Source: Rhodospirillales bacterium (GTDB taxonomy: Bacteria > Pseudomonadota > Alphaproteobacteria > TMED109). From it: a stretch of DNA of 64,000 nt. Shown here piece by piece: positions 33,691 to 42,592 of the stretch. The stretch covers positions 248,001 to 312,000 of the forward strand of contig JAPPED010000003.1 in the NCBI GenBank assembly GCA_028824295.1, in the 5' to 3' direction. Under the pieces are notes generated by a model. The model worked only from the letters and a program-made list of their open reading frames with translations. It was not told the DNA's origin and searched no databases. Each line of letters begins with the position of its first letter. The first letter of the stretch is position 1. The position numbers were made by a program, and so were the translations under genes.

Positions 33691-34365
33691 ATGAATCAGT
33701 CTGCAGTACGACGATCCCTTGCACAACAGGGAGCTAACTGGGACCGGCTGGCGGCTGAAGTCGGCCGCGCGGCCCAACCGCTCGATCTCCTCGCCCGGTC
33801 AGATCAGGCGGCCATGACCTACGCGGTGGCCGAGACCGAGCCGATCCCCGGCCTCTTCGACCTCTGCGAAGAGATCATCACGGAAATTCCGCCCCACGAG
33901 ACCATCTATCGGCCGGATACGTGTCTCCGGGACGTCAACGGCCGGGTCCAGCCGTACCTGCTGCGCTGGCACCTGCGGCCCAAGCAGACCGGCCGGAGCC
34001 AGTTCGCGCTCTACCTGCACCGCTTCCTGCAGCCCGACGAGACGGTGCTGCACGACCACCCCTGGCCGAGTGCGTCCTGGCTGCTTTTCGGCGAGCAGAG
34101 CGAGGTGTGGAAGACGGCCGGCGGGACCGCCGGGCCGCCGTCGCGCAATCGGCTGGTACCGGGGAACCTGGTGTGCCGCCCGGCGACGCACGCCCACTGC
34201 CTGGGCCTCCCCCGGGACCAAAACGGCGCGTGGGTTCCCGCCACGACCCTGTTTGCGACCGGTCGGCGAATCCGGGATTGGGGGTTCTGGCCGGAGGGCC
34301 GGTTCGTGCCTGAGGCCGAGTACCAGTCCCGCCTGTCCGCGATCTCGCGGCGCGATGCCGCCTGA
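33691..34365 (+). CDS. Unrecognised protein with cupin-like His motif
   Basis: A 224-aa soluble protein I cannot name. QFALYLHRFLQPDETVLHDHPW followed by ASWLLFGEQSEVW, then VCRPATHAHCLGL, resembles a cupin metal site (H-x-H, then a later His), so a jelly-roll metal-binding fold is plausible. The N-terminal 70 residues are helical in character. The next gene, of DciA type, starts 11 bp before its stop, so the two are translated together. The ATG at 33691 was chosen because the upstream extension is poor. Confidence 0.7.
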   Translation: MNQSAVRRSLAQQGANWDRLAAEVGRAAQPLDLLARSDQAAMTYAVAETEPIPGLFDLCEEIITEIPPHETIYRPDTCLRDVNGRVQPYLLRWHLRPKQTGRSQFALYLHRFLQPDETVLHDHPWPSASWLLFGEQSEVWKTAGGTAGPPSRNRLVPGNLVCRPATHAHCLGLPRDQNGAWVPATTLFATGRRIRDWGFWPEGRFVPEAEYQSRLSAISRRDAA

Positions 34366-34885
34366 ACATCCGACGGCGGGGGCAGCGGGGCGGCAGCGGG
34401 ACAGGCGCCAGGAACCGCCGCGCCGGGGCGGCCGGTCGCTGGCGAGCGCCGCCGAGGAGGCCGTGCGACCGTTGCTGCGGAAGCGCGGCTTTCGCGAATC
34501 GGCGCTGATCCGCGAGTGGCGCGAGATCATCGGGCCGCAGCTGGCGCGCCGGACGGCTCCCGTGAGCCTGTCGAGAGGGGTGCTGACCGTTCGGGTCGAA
34601 CCCGCCTTCGCGACCGAGTTCCAGCACCGGAGTGCCATGGTGATGGAGCGGATTGCCATGACGTACGGCTCCCCCGTCGTGAAGCGGATCGTCGTCAAGC
34701 AAGGGCCCGTGCACGGTCGGTCTCGACATGCGCCGCAAGCGCCGTCCGCGGCGGCGCCCACGGACAGCGCACAGCGGCAGGTTGCGGCCCGAACCGCGAC
34801 CGTTCGCCACGCTCCGCTCCGGGACGCGCTGACGCGGCTCGGTGGAGCCGTGGCTGGTCGGGTCCGGGATTCCGGGAAGGGCTAG
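34355..34885 (+). CDS. DciA/DUF721-family protein (replicative helicase loader-like)
   Basis: A 176-aa protein whose central part (about 30-110) matches the DUF721/DciA fold: LRKRGFRESALIREWREIIG, then LARRTAPVSL and VEPAFATEFQHRSAMVMERI. DciA interacts with DnaB and is the ancestral helicase operator in bacteria lacking DnaC. The last 60 residues are basic and low-complexity. It overlaps the upstream cupin-like gene by 11 bp. Its neighbour mutY is divergent. This arrangement near mutY is common in alphaproteobacteria. Confidence 0.78.
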   Translation: MPPEHPTAGAAGRQRDRRQEPPRRGGRSLASAAEEAVRPLLRKRGFRESALIREWREIIGPQLARRTAPVSLSRGVLTVRVEPAFATEFQHRSAMVMERIAMTYGSPVVKRIVVKQGPVHGRSRHAPQAPSAAAPTDSAQRQVAARTATVRHAPLRDALTRLGGAVAGRVRDSGKG

Positions 34886-35148
34886 CGACCCGGCCAGTGC
34901 GAACGCTGGTGACTCTGCTCCGCGCCGGGATCAACGGCGCCATGGAGCTGGAACCGGTCGTGCTTGCGGCGCCGGCGGGCGCCGAGGACACCAGCCCAGG
35001 CCCGTCGAACGGATGCGCAAATCGGTAGCCCGGGCATGGGCGCGGGCCGCCCGCGGGAATTCACCGGCGCAGGAAGTTGCCCCCAACATCGGGTACCCTG
35101 TCCGTGCGCGAGAAGCGAACTCGCGCGAGCTCCGGGAGACCGTACCCC

Positions 35149-36462
35149 ATGAGATCATCTCTTTGGCGATTCCTGAGCGCCCTGGCTGCACTGGCCGCGT
35201 TGGGTCTGGCGCCGGCGGCCGCGCAGGCGCAGGACTCCGACGAGGGCCGCACGCTCCGCATCGGGTTTGTGGCGTTCCTGTCGGGACCGGCGGCGGGAAG
35301 CTTCGGCATTCCGAACTTCGAGGGCTTCGAGTTCATGGTGGATGCCATCAACGCGGGCGCGGTGCCGCCCCCGTATGACACGCCGGGCATCGCAGGTGCG
35401 CAGATCGAGTATTTCGTGGTCGACGAATCCGGGGGGCCAACCAAGCAGGTGACCGAATTCCGGAACATGGTCGAGCGCCGGAACGTCGACCTGGTCATGG
35501 GATACATCTCCTCCGGTGACTGCCTCGCGATTCCGCCGGTGGCCGAGGAACTCCGGCAGCTCACGGTCCTGGTGGACTGCGGCACGCCGCGCGTCTTCGA
35601 GGAAGCCGACTACCGCTACGTGTTCCGGACCGGCCCGCACGCGGCGATGGACAACATCGCGGCGGTCCGCTACCTGCACGACATCGATTCGGAAGTCGCC
35701 ACGATCGCCGGAATCAACCAGAACTACGCATGGGGCCTTGACGCCTGGGCCGACTTCACCAGTGCGATGGCCGTCCTGTACCCGGGCGTGGAAACCGTCA
35801 CCGAGCAGTTTCCCAAGCTATTCGCAGGCCAATACAGCACAGAAATCTCGGCGCTGACGGTCCGGGCGCCGGAGGCCATTCACACGTCGCTCTGGGGCTC
35901 CGACCTTGAAGCCTTCGTGCTGCAGGGCGCCCAGCGCGGCCTGTTCATGAACCGCCACATCGTGATGGTCGCGGCGGACCACGTGCTCCCGGTCCTGGGG
36001 CGCAACGTCCCGGACGGCGTGATCGTCGGCGCCCGCGGCCCGCACGGCGATTTCGCGCCGGACACCGAACTTGCGAACTGGTTCCGTGAGGGCTTCAAGG
36101 AGCGTTACGGCAAGCTGACCACGCAGCCGCCGCACAAGTCGGCCATGGCGATCCTCGGCGTGAAGACCGCGTTCGAGAAGGCCGCCGCGGCAGTCGGACG
36201 GTTCCCGACCAACGAAGAAGTGATCGACGCGTTCCAATATCTGCAATGGGACACGCCGTCGGGTCCGGTCGAACTGGCGCTCGGCAAGGGGCATCAGGCC
36301 ATCCAGGCCTCGGCGATCGGCGTCACCCGCTGGAATGATGACGAGCAACGTGTCGAATTGGTGGACATCAAGCGGTACGCTGCCCGATGTGTGAACCCAC
36401 CAGAAGGAGTGCTGTCCGTCGAATGGATCAGGGACGGCATGCCGGGTGCCCAATGCGACTGA
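35149..36462 (+). CDS. ABC transporter substrate-binding protein, branched-chain amino acid/amide type
   Basis: A 437-aa periplasmic protein of the Peripla_BP_6 (LivJ/K-like) family. A signal peptide covers about residues 1-26, ending AAAQAQ. The mature region opens RIGFVAFLSGPAAGSFGIP, the typical first strand. The ATG at 35149 is preceded by GGGAG. No permease or ATPase genes are adjacent, so it is an orphan here. The LivHMGF-amidase operon at 58951-63971 lacks a binding protein inside the window, but the two are 22 kb apart and a link is only a possibility. The gap 34886-35148 shows nothing. Confidence 0.9.
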   Translation: MRSSLWRFLSALAALAALGLAPAAAQAQDSDEGRTLRIGFVAFLSGPAAGSFGIPNFEGFEFMVDAINAGAVPPPYDTPGIAGAQIEYFVVDESGGPTKQVTEFRNMVERRNVDLVMGYISSGDCLAIPPVAEELRQLTVLVDCGTPRVFEEADYRYVFRTGPHAAMDNIAAVRYLHDIDSEVATIAGINQNYAWGLDAWADFTSAMAVLYPGVETVTEQFPKLFAGQYSTEISALTVRAPEAIHTSLWGSDLEAFVLQGAQRGLFMNRHIVMVAADHVLPVLGRNVPDGVIVGARGPHGDFAPDTELANWFREGFKERYGKLTTQPPHKSAMAILGVKTAFEKAAAAVGRFPTNEEVIDAFQYLQWDTPSGPVELALGKGHQAIQASAIGVTRWNDDEQRVELVDIKRYAARCVNPPEGVLSVEWIRDGMPGAQCD

Positions 36463-37790
36463 CCTACTCGAGTTCTGAACCGGGCCTGTCGGGGTCCGCC
36501 ACTGTGCGCCGACTGCTTCCGTTCGCGTGTGTCTGGGGCCTGCTGGCCGCGCCCGTCGCGGCCGCGGACACCCTCCAGACGGCGATTGCCGACGCACACG
36601 CCTGGCATCCTGCCATCCAGACCGCACGCGCGCAGGTCCGCATCGCGGCGGCCAGCGTGAACGAGGTCGGGCTGGGGAACAGCCTGACCGCGACCGGGGA
36701 CTTCGGCGCCTCCATGACCGAACGGACCGCGGAGCTCAGTGACGGGTCCAGCCAGAGCGAGGCCAAGCCAGTGTTCACGTCTGCGCGGTTGTCGCTCTCC
36801 AAGCGGGTTTTTGACTTTGGCCGGGTCCGCGGCCGCGTGGGGGTGGAGGAGTCGCTGCTCGATGCCGCCCGCTACCAGCTGCAGGTGGTCGAGCAGCAGG
36901 TCCTGCACGACGCGGTGATCGCCTACCTGAACGTGTTCCGGGCCCGGGCCCGGCTGGAGTTGGCCATCAAGGGTGAGGAGCTGGTGCAGAGCGATCTCAA
37001 GGCGACGCAGGAACGCTTCGAGGTCGGCGACGTGACCCCGACCGACGTTGCCCAGGCCGAAGCGCGCCTGGCCGACCGGCGGGCCGACCGGCTCAACCGC
37101 GAGCAGGACTTGGACCAGGCGCTCCGGGAGTACCGACTGGCGACCGGCTCCGACTTCTCCGAGAACGCGGCCTATCCGACCGAGCTGCCGGCGGTACCGG
37201 CCAGCGAGATCGAGGTCGAGGACAGTGCCGTCAACATGCACCCCTCGGTGCTGATGCGCCGGGCCCGGGTGGACGCGGCGACTCGGGGCAAGGACACGAT
37301 GGTGCTCGAGATCCTGCCGACGTTCGACGTGACCGGGACCGCCACCTACGCGCGCAACCCGAACACGTTCTTCGAGTCGTCGACGGACCTGTCGATCGGG
37401 ATCGGTGCGACGGTCCCGCTGTGGTCGGGCGGGCGCGTCGATGCCGCGGTGCGCAGCAGCGAGGAGCTGCTGGGCCAGACGCGGCGCGAGCTCGACGCCG
37501 AGATGCGGGGCGTTCGGCTGCAGGCGCTGAGCGCTTGGCACCGATACCGCAGCGCGTCGGAGACGATCACGGCCCTCGAATCCTCGGCCCGTGCGAACCG
37601 CATCGCCTCCGATGGGGTCCGCCGGGAGGCCGAGGTCGGAAACCGCACGACCCTCGATGTGCTGAACGCCAACCAGGAACTGCTGGTGGCCGAGGACCGC
37701 CTCGACGAGGCGCGCCACGTCCTGCAGGTAGCGGCCTACGGGCTGCTCCATGCCACTGGCCGGATGACGGCCGAGCAATGGGGTCTCTGA
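36453..37790 (+). CDS. TolC-family outer membrane efflux protein
   Basis: A 445-aa outer-membrane channel protein with paired internal repeats. The first repeat includes SLSKRVFDFGRVRGRVGVEE and a long helix to about residue 200; the second includes VPLWSGGRVDAAVRSSEELL and NRTTLDVLNANQELL, both typical of TolC. A signal peptide is present (LLPFACVWGLLAAPVAAAD). Two starts are possible: the ATG at 36453, overlapping the previous stop by 10 bp, and the GTG at 36504, which gives a more standard signal peptide. It is followed 8 bp later by the PopZ-like gene, the usual alphaproteobacterial order before valS. Confidence 0.9.
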   Translation: MRLTYSSSEPGLSGSATVRRLLPFACVWGLLAAPVAAADTLQTAIADAHAWHPAIQTARAQVRIAAASVNEVGLGNSLTATGDFGASMTERTAELSDGSSQSEAKPVFTSARLSLSKRVFDFGRVRGRVGVEESLLDAARYQLQVVEQQVLHDAVIAYLNVFRARARLELAIKGEELVQSDLKATQERFEVGDVTPTDVAQAEARLADRRADRLNREQDLDQALREYRLATGSDFSENAAYPTELPAVPASEIEVEDSAVNMHPSVLMRRARVDAATRGKDTMVLEILPTFDVTGTATYARNPNTFFESSTDLSIGIGATVPLWSGGRVDAAVRSSEELLGQTRRELDAEMRGVRLQALSAWHRYRSASETITALESSARANRIASDGVRREAEVGNRTTLDVLNANQELLVAEDRLDEARHVLQVAAYGLLHATGRMTAEQWGL

Positions 37791-37797
37791 GCGGTTC

Positions 37798-38064
37798 GTG
37801 ACCGCGCCGTCGCAGGACAGGATCGAGGCCACACTGGCGGCGATCCGGGCCGACCTAGAGAGGGTCGGCCCGCGTCCCGAAGGCCCGGTGTCCGCCGGCC
37901 TCGAGGCGCGGGCGGATGATCCGCTCGACGAGTACGTGCGGCGCCGCGTCGACGAGTTGATTCGGGCGTGGCTCCGCGAGAATCTCCACGCGACGGTCCG
38001 CGAGATGCTCCGGGCGGAGCTGGCATCCCGGCCCGCGGGTCCCCGTTCCGACGAACCGGCATAG
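37798..38064 (+). CDS. Short PopZ-like protein (DUF2497)
   Basis: An 88-aa protein located between tolC-type and valS genes, where alphaproteobacteria keep the polar organiser PopZ. Its N-terminus (IEATLAAIRADLER) resembles the PopZ N-terminal helix (EEILASIRR type), and LDEYVRRRVDELIRAWLREN resembles the C-terminal oligomerisation helices. The long acidic, proline-rich linker of typical PopZ is nearly missing: about 30 residues separate the two parts. The start is GTG at 37798, and the stop lies 2 bp before the valS ATG. Whether it still forms polar condensates is unknown. Confidence 0.68.
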   Translation: MTAPSQDRIEATLAAIRADLERVGPRPEGPVSAGLEARADDPLDEYVRRRVDELIRAWLRENLHATVREMLRAELASRPAGPRSDEPA

Positions 38065-38066
38065 CT

Positions 38067-40733
38067 ATGTCCGAGCAGCAGATCGGCCGCACGTACGAGG
38101 CGGCCAGCGTGGAATCACGCATCTATCAGGCCTGGGAGGACGCCGGCGCCTTCACCTGCGATCCAGGATCGGCCGAAGCGCCGTTCGTCGTGATGATGCC
38201 GCCTCCCAACGTCACGGGGAGCCTGCACATCGGGCATGCGCTGAACATGACGCTGCAGGACGTCCTCAGCCGTTACTGGCGGATGTGCGGCCGGGACACG
38301 CTGTGGCAGCCGGGTTCGGACCACGCCGGGATCGCGACCCAGATGGTGGTGGAGCGGCAGCTGGCAGAGGAGGGCGGGCCAGACCGGAAGGCACTGGGCC
38401 GCGAGGCGTTCGTCGAGCGGGTCTGGGCGTGGAAGCGGGATTCCGGCGGCACGATCAACCGGCAGTTGCGCCGGCTGGGCGCGTCCGCCGACTGGTCCCG
38501 CGAACGCTTCACGCTGGACGAGGGCCTGTCGGCGGCGGTCCGGAAGGTGTTCGTGCAATTGCACCGGGAGGGGCTGGTCTACCGCGACAAGCGGCTGGTC
38601 AACTGGGACACCCAGCTCCGGACCGCCATTTCGGACCTCGAGGTCGACACGCGCGAGGTCAAGGGAGGCTTCTGGTACATCCGCTACCCGTTCGCCGACG
38701 GTGATGGCCACGTCACCGTGGCGACGACTCGCCCGGAGACCATGCTGGGGGACACCAGCGTCGCCGTGCACCCGGAGGACCCGCGCACCGCAGGCTTCGT
38801 AGGACGCGAGGCCCGGCTGCCGCTCACTGACCGGGTGATCCCGGTGGTCGCCGACGAGTACGTGGATCCGGAGAAGGGGACGGGAGCAGTCAAGATCACG
38901 CCGGCCCACGACTTCAACGATTTCGAGGTGGGGCGCCGGCACGGTCAGACGCCGATCAACATCCTGAACGCCGATGGCTCGCTCAACGGCAATGTGCCCG
39001 CGGCCTATCGCGGCCTCGACCGCTTCGAGGCCCGACAGCGCGTGATCGCCGACCTCGAGGCACAGGGTCTGCTCGAGCGCGAGGAGGAGATCGTGCACAC
39101 GGTCCCGTTTGGCGACCGCTCGCAGACGGTGATCGAGCCCTGGCTCACCGACCAGTGGTTCGTCGACGCGAAGACGCTGGCCGGGCCGGCGATCCGCGCC
39201 GTTGAGGAGGGTGCGACCCGGTTCGTGCCGGCGAACTGGGCCAATACGTACTTCGAATGGATGCGCAACATCCAGCCATGGTGCGTCTCGCGGCAGCTCT
39301 GGTGGGGACACCGGATCCCGGCGTGGTACGGCCCCGACGGCAAGGTGTTTGTCGCCGAGTCGGAGGCGGAAGCCCGGGCGGCGGCCGAGGAGGCGTTCGG
39401 CAAGCCGGTGGAGCTGGTGCAGGACGAGGATGTCCTGGACACCTGGTTCTCGTCGGGGCTCTGGCCGTTCTCCACGCTGGACTGGCCCGCCCGGACGGAC
39501 CTGGTCGAGCGCTACTACCCCGGGACCGTCCTAGTGACCGGGTTCGACATCATCTTCTTCTGGGTGGCCAGGATGATGATGATGGGGCTGCACTTGCAGA
39601 AGCAGGTGCCGTTCCGGGACGTCTACATCCACGCCCTCGTGCGCGACGCGAAGGGCCGGAAGATGTCCAAGTCCGAGGGGAACGTGATCGATCCGCTCGA
39701 GCTGATGGACCGGTACGGAACGGACGCCGTCCGGTTCACGCTGGTCGCCATGGCCGCGCAGGGCCGGGACATCCGGCTGGCCGAGGACCGCGTCAAGGGC
39801 TACCGGAACTTCGTCACCAAGCTCTGGAACGCCGCCAGGTTCCTGGAACTGCAGGGCGCCGGCCAGGCCGCCCCGGCCGCAAGACCGGCCCCGGTCCTGA
39901 GCCTCAACCGGTGGATCGAGGCGGCGGCTGCCGAGGCGGCACAGTCGGTCGCCGCGGCGATTACCGCCTACCGCTTCGACGAGGCCGCCGCAGTGGCCTA
40001 CCAGTTCCTGTGGCACACCTACTGCGACTGGTACCTGGAGCTCGCCAAGCCGCTGCTGGGCGGCGATGACGCAGCCACCCGGGCGGAAACGCAGGGAAGC
40101 GCCGCCGCCGCGTTCGCCGTGACCCTGCGGATGCTGCATCCGCTGATGCCCTTCGTGACGGAGGAGCTCTGGTCGCTCCGCCGGGAATCGGAGCGCCTGC
40201 TGGCCCTCACGCCATGGCCGGATGCGCCCCGCTCAACCGATCTGGAAGCGAAGGGCGAGATCGAGTGGCTGATGGCGTTCGTGAACGAGGTCCGCTCCGT
40301 GCGCTCGGAACTCCGGGTGCCGCAGGCGGCGATGGTCGGAATCCGGTTCCGGATCACGACGCCGTCGGCGGATCGCGCGCTCGCCGTGCATGGCGAGGCC
40401 ATGCGGCGGCTCGCCCGGATCGAATCGTTTGCAGCTGACGACGGTCAGGACAGCCAGGCCGCCGAGCTCGAGGCAGCCGGGACGGTCGCGCTCATGCCGC
40501 TCGCCGGCACCATTGATGTCGCAGCGGAACGGACCCGGCTCGCGAAGGAGATGGAGACGCTGCGCAAGGAGATCGCGCGGTTCGAGGCGAAGCTCGCCAA
40601 CCCGTCGTTCGTGGACCGGGCTCCGCCGGCCGTCGTGCAGGAGCAGCGCGACCGGAAGACTGATGCGGAGGTCCGTTCCGAACGAATCGAACGGGCACTG
40701 GCCCGGCTCGGAACCGGGATGGAAGCCGCGTAG
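38067..40733 (+). CDS. valS: Valine--tRNA ligase
   Basis: An 888-aa class I aminoacyl-tRNA synthetase. PPPNVTGSLHIGHAL contains the HIGH motif and GRKMSKSEGN the KMSKS motif. The CP1 editing domain lies between about 190 and 340 (TTRPETMLGDTSVAVHPED). The C-terminal coiled coil typical of ValRS is visible as a charged heptad region ending near EEAA-like residues (RLAKEMETLRKEIARFEAKL). Start at 38067, two bases after the PopZ-like stop. Full length, with no oddities seen. Confidence 0.97.
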   Translation: MSEQQIGRTYEAASVESRIYQAWEDAGAFTCDPGSAEAPFVVMMPPPNVTGSLHIGHALNMTLQDVLSRYWRMCGRDTLWQPGSDHAGIATQMVVERQLAEEGGPDRKALGREAFVERVWAWKRDSGGTINRQLRRLGASADWSRERFTLDEGLSAAVRKVFVQLHREGLVYRDKRLVNWDTQLRTAISDLEVDTREVKGGFWYIRYPFADGDGHVTVATTRPETMLGDTSVAVHPEDPRTAGFVGREARLPLTDRVIPVVADEYVDPEKGTGAVKITPAHDFNDFEVGRRHGQTPINILNADGSLNGNVPAAYRGLDRFEARQRVIADLEAQGLLEREEEIVHTVPFGDRSQTVIEPWLTDQWFVDAKTLAGPAIRAVEEGATRFVPANWANTYFEWMRNIQPWCVSRQLWWGHRIPAWYGPDGKVFVAESEAEARAAAEEAFGKPVELVQDEDVLDTWFSSGLWPFSTLDWPARTDLVERYYPGTVLVTGFDIIFFWVARMMMMGLHLQKQVPFRDVYIHALVRDAKGRKMSKSEGNVIDPLELMDRYGTDAVRFTLVAMAAQGRDIRLAEDRVKGYRNFVTKLWNAARFLELQGAGQAAPAARPAPVLSLNRWIEAAAAEAAQSVAAAITAYRFDEAAAVAYQFLWHTYCDWYLELAKPLLGGDDAATRAETQGSAAAAFAVTLRMLHPLMPFVTEELWSLRRESERLLALTPWPDAPRSTDLEAKGEIEWLMAFVNEVRSVRSELRVPQAAMVGIRFRITTPSADRALAVHGEAMRRLARIESFAADDGQDSQAAELEAAGTVALMPLAGTIDVAAERTRLAKEMETLRKEIARFEAKLANPSFVDRAPPAVVQEQRDRKTDAEVRSERIERALARLGTGMEAA

Positions 40734-40786
40734 CGCCAGTCGTATCCTGCCCCCGGCCAGCCCCCCACATCCACGGACTTCACGTC

Positions 40787-42502
40787 ATGACGATCGACAA
40801 GAGCAGACTTCCCAGCCGACACACGACTGAGGGCCCCGAGCGCGCCCCGCACCGATCCTTCTACTACGCGATGGGGCTCACCGAGAAGCAGATTCACCAG
40901 CCGTTGATCGGGGTGGCCACGACTTGGAACGAGGCGGCGCCATGCAACATCACGTTGCGCCGCCAGGCTCAGGCGGCCAAGGCGGGAGTCGATCAGGCCG
41001 ACGGGACCCCGCGGGAGTTCACGACGATCACCGTGACCGACGGGATCGCCATGGGGCACCAGGGCATGAAGGCGTCGCTCGCGAGCCGGGAGGCGATCGC
41101 CGACACGATCGAGCTCACCGTGCGGGGGCACGCGTATGACGGCCTCGTGGGCCTCGCCGGCTGCGACAAGTCGCTGCCGGGCGTAATGATGGCGATGGCG
41201 CGCCTCAACGTGCCGAGCGTGTTCCTCTACGGCGGCTCGATCATGCCGGGGCGGTTCCGCGGCCGCGACGTGACCGTGCAGGACGTCTTCGAGGCGGTGG
41301 GGCAGTACCAGGGCGGCAACATGAACGCGGACGACCTCGACGAGATCGAGCGGGTTGCCTGCCCGTCGGCGGGCTCATGCGGCGGGCAGTTCACGGCGAA
41401 CACGATGGCCTGCGTGTCCGAGGCGCTGGGCATCGCGCTGCCGCATTCCGCCATGGCGCCGGCGCCGTACCAGTCGCGGGACGAATACGCCTTCGCGTCC
41501 GGCCAGGCGGTCATGAAGCTGATCGAGCAAAATCTCCGGCCGCGCGACATCATCACGCGCGAGGCGCTCGAGAACGCGGCGCGCGTCGTGGCCGCGAGCG
41601 GCGGCTCGACCAATGCCGGGCTGCACCTGCCGGCGATTGCGCACGAGTGCGGCATCAAGTTCGACCTGAACGACGTCGCCGAGCTGTTCCGCTCGACGCC
41701 GTACATCGGCGACCTCAAGCCAGGCGGCAAGTACGTGGCGAAGGACCTGTACGAGGCGGGCGGACTGCCGGTGCTGATGAAGGCGCTCTACGATGGCGGC
41801 TACATCCACGGCGACTGCGTGACGGTGACCGGACGCACGGTGGCCGAGAACCTCGCGGACGTCGCGTTTCCCGAGGACCAGGACGTCATTCGCCCGGTGT
41901 CGAACGCGATCACGCCGACAGGCGGCGTGGTGGGGCTTCGGGGGAACCTCGCGCCGGAGGGCGCCATCGTGAAGGTCGCGGGCATGCAGCGGCTGCGCCA
42001 CGTGGGGCAGGCCCGCGTATTCGACACAGAGGAGGAGGCGTTCAAGGCGGTGAAGGAGCAGCAGATCCGCGACGGCGACGTGCTCGTCATCCGCTACGAG
42101 GGGCCGAAGGGCGGGCCCGGCATGCGGGAGATGCTCGCCACGACGTCCGCGATCTACGGCCAGGGCCTCGGCGAAAAGGTCGCACTGATCACCGACGGAC
42201 GGTTCTCGGGTGCGACGCGCGGCTTCTGCATCGGACACGTCGGGCCGGAGGCCGCGGTCGGGGGACCGATCGGCCTCGTCGAGGAAGGCGACCAGATCAC
42301 CATCGATGCGGAGACCGGCGAGCTGTCCGTTGCGCTCAGCGACGAGGAACTCGCCTCGCGCCGCGAGCGCTGGACGCCACGCACGCACGAGTACACGTCC
42401 GGAGAACTCTGGAAGTACTCGCAGCTCGTGGGCCCGGCCGTCGGAGGCGCGGTGACGCACCCGGGCGGGCAGGCCGAAACCCACTGCTACGCGGACACGT
42501 AG
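40787..42502 (+). CDS. ilvD: Dihydroxy-acid dehydratase
   Basis: A 571-aa Fe-S dehydratase forming the 2-keto acid precursors of valine and isoleucine. AGCDKSLPGVMMAMARLN and CPSAGSCGGQFTANTMACV contain the cluster-binding cysteines; DGRFSGATRGFCIGHVGPEA is the C-terminal signature. Length and domain order are those of the IlvD family rather than sugar-acid dehydratases. It lies 53 bp after valS on the same strand, and the two share a theme (valine). Confidence 0.96.
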   Translation: MTIDKSRLPSRHTTEGPERAPHRSFYYAMGLTEKQIHQPLIGVATTWNEAAPCNITLRRQAQAAKAGVDQADGTPREFTTITVTDGIAMGHQGMKASLASREAIADTIELTVRGHAYDGLVGLAGCDKSLPGVMMAMARLNVPSVFLYGGSIMPGRFRGRDVTVQDVFEAVGQYQGGNMNADDLDEIERVACPSAGSCGGQFTANTMACVSEALGIALPHSAMAPAPYQSRDEYAFASGQAVMKLIEQNLRPRDIITREALENAARVVAASGGSTNAGLHLPAIAHECGIKFDLNDVAELFRSTPYIGDLKPGGKYVAKDLYEAGGLPVLMKALYDGGYIHGDCVTVTGRTVAENLADVAFPEDQDVIRPVSNAITPTGGVVGLRGNLAPEGAIVKVAGMQRLRHVGQARVFDTEEEAFKAVKEQQIRDGDVLVIRYEGPKGGPGMREMLATTSAIYGQGLGEKVALITDGRFSGATRGFCIGHVGPEAAVGGPIGLVEEGDQITIDAETGELSVALSDEELASRRERWTPRTHEYTSGELWKYSQLVGPAVGGAVTHPGGQAETHCYADT

Positions 42503-42592
42503 TTCTCAGGCGATCTGGTACCGCTCTACGGTCAGCGGCGCGGTTCCGACTATCAAGGCCGCGGGCAGTCAGGCACCGGCCGCCCGCGCAGA

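Noticed and set aside
36294-37832. A 512-codon frame opposite the TolC-type gene, and similar long frames opposite valS (38115-39311) and ilvD (41375-42484)
   Set aside because: Each is the antisense of a certain gene and shows the histidine/arginine/valine-rich composition of GC-rich reverse frames.
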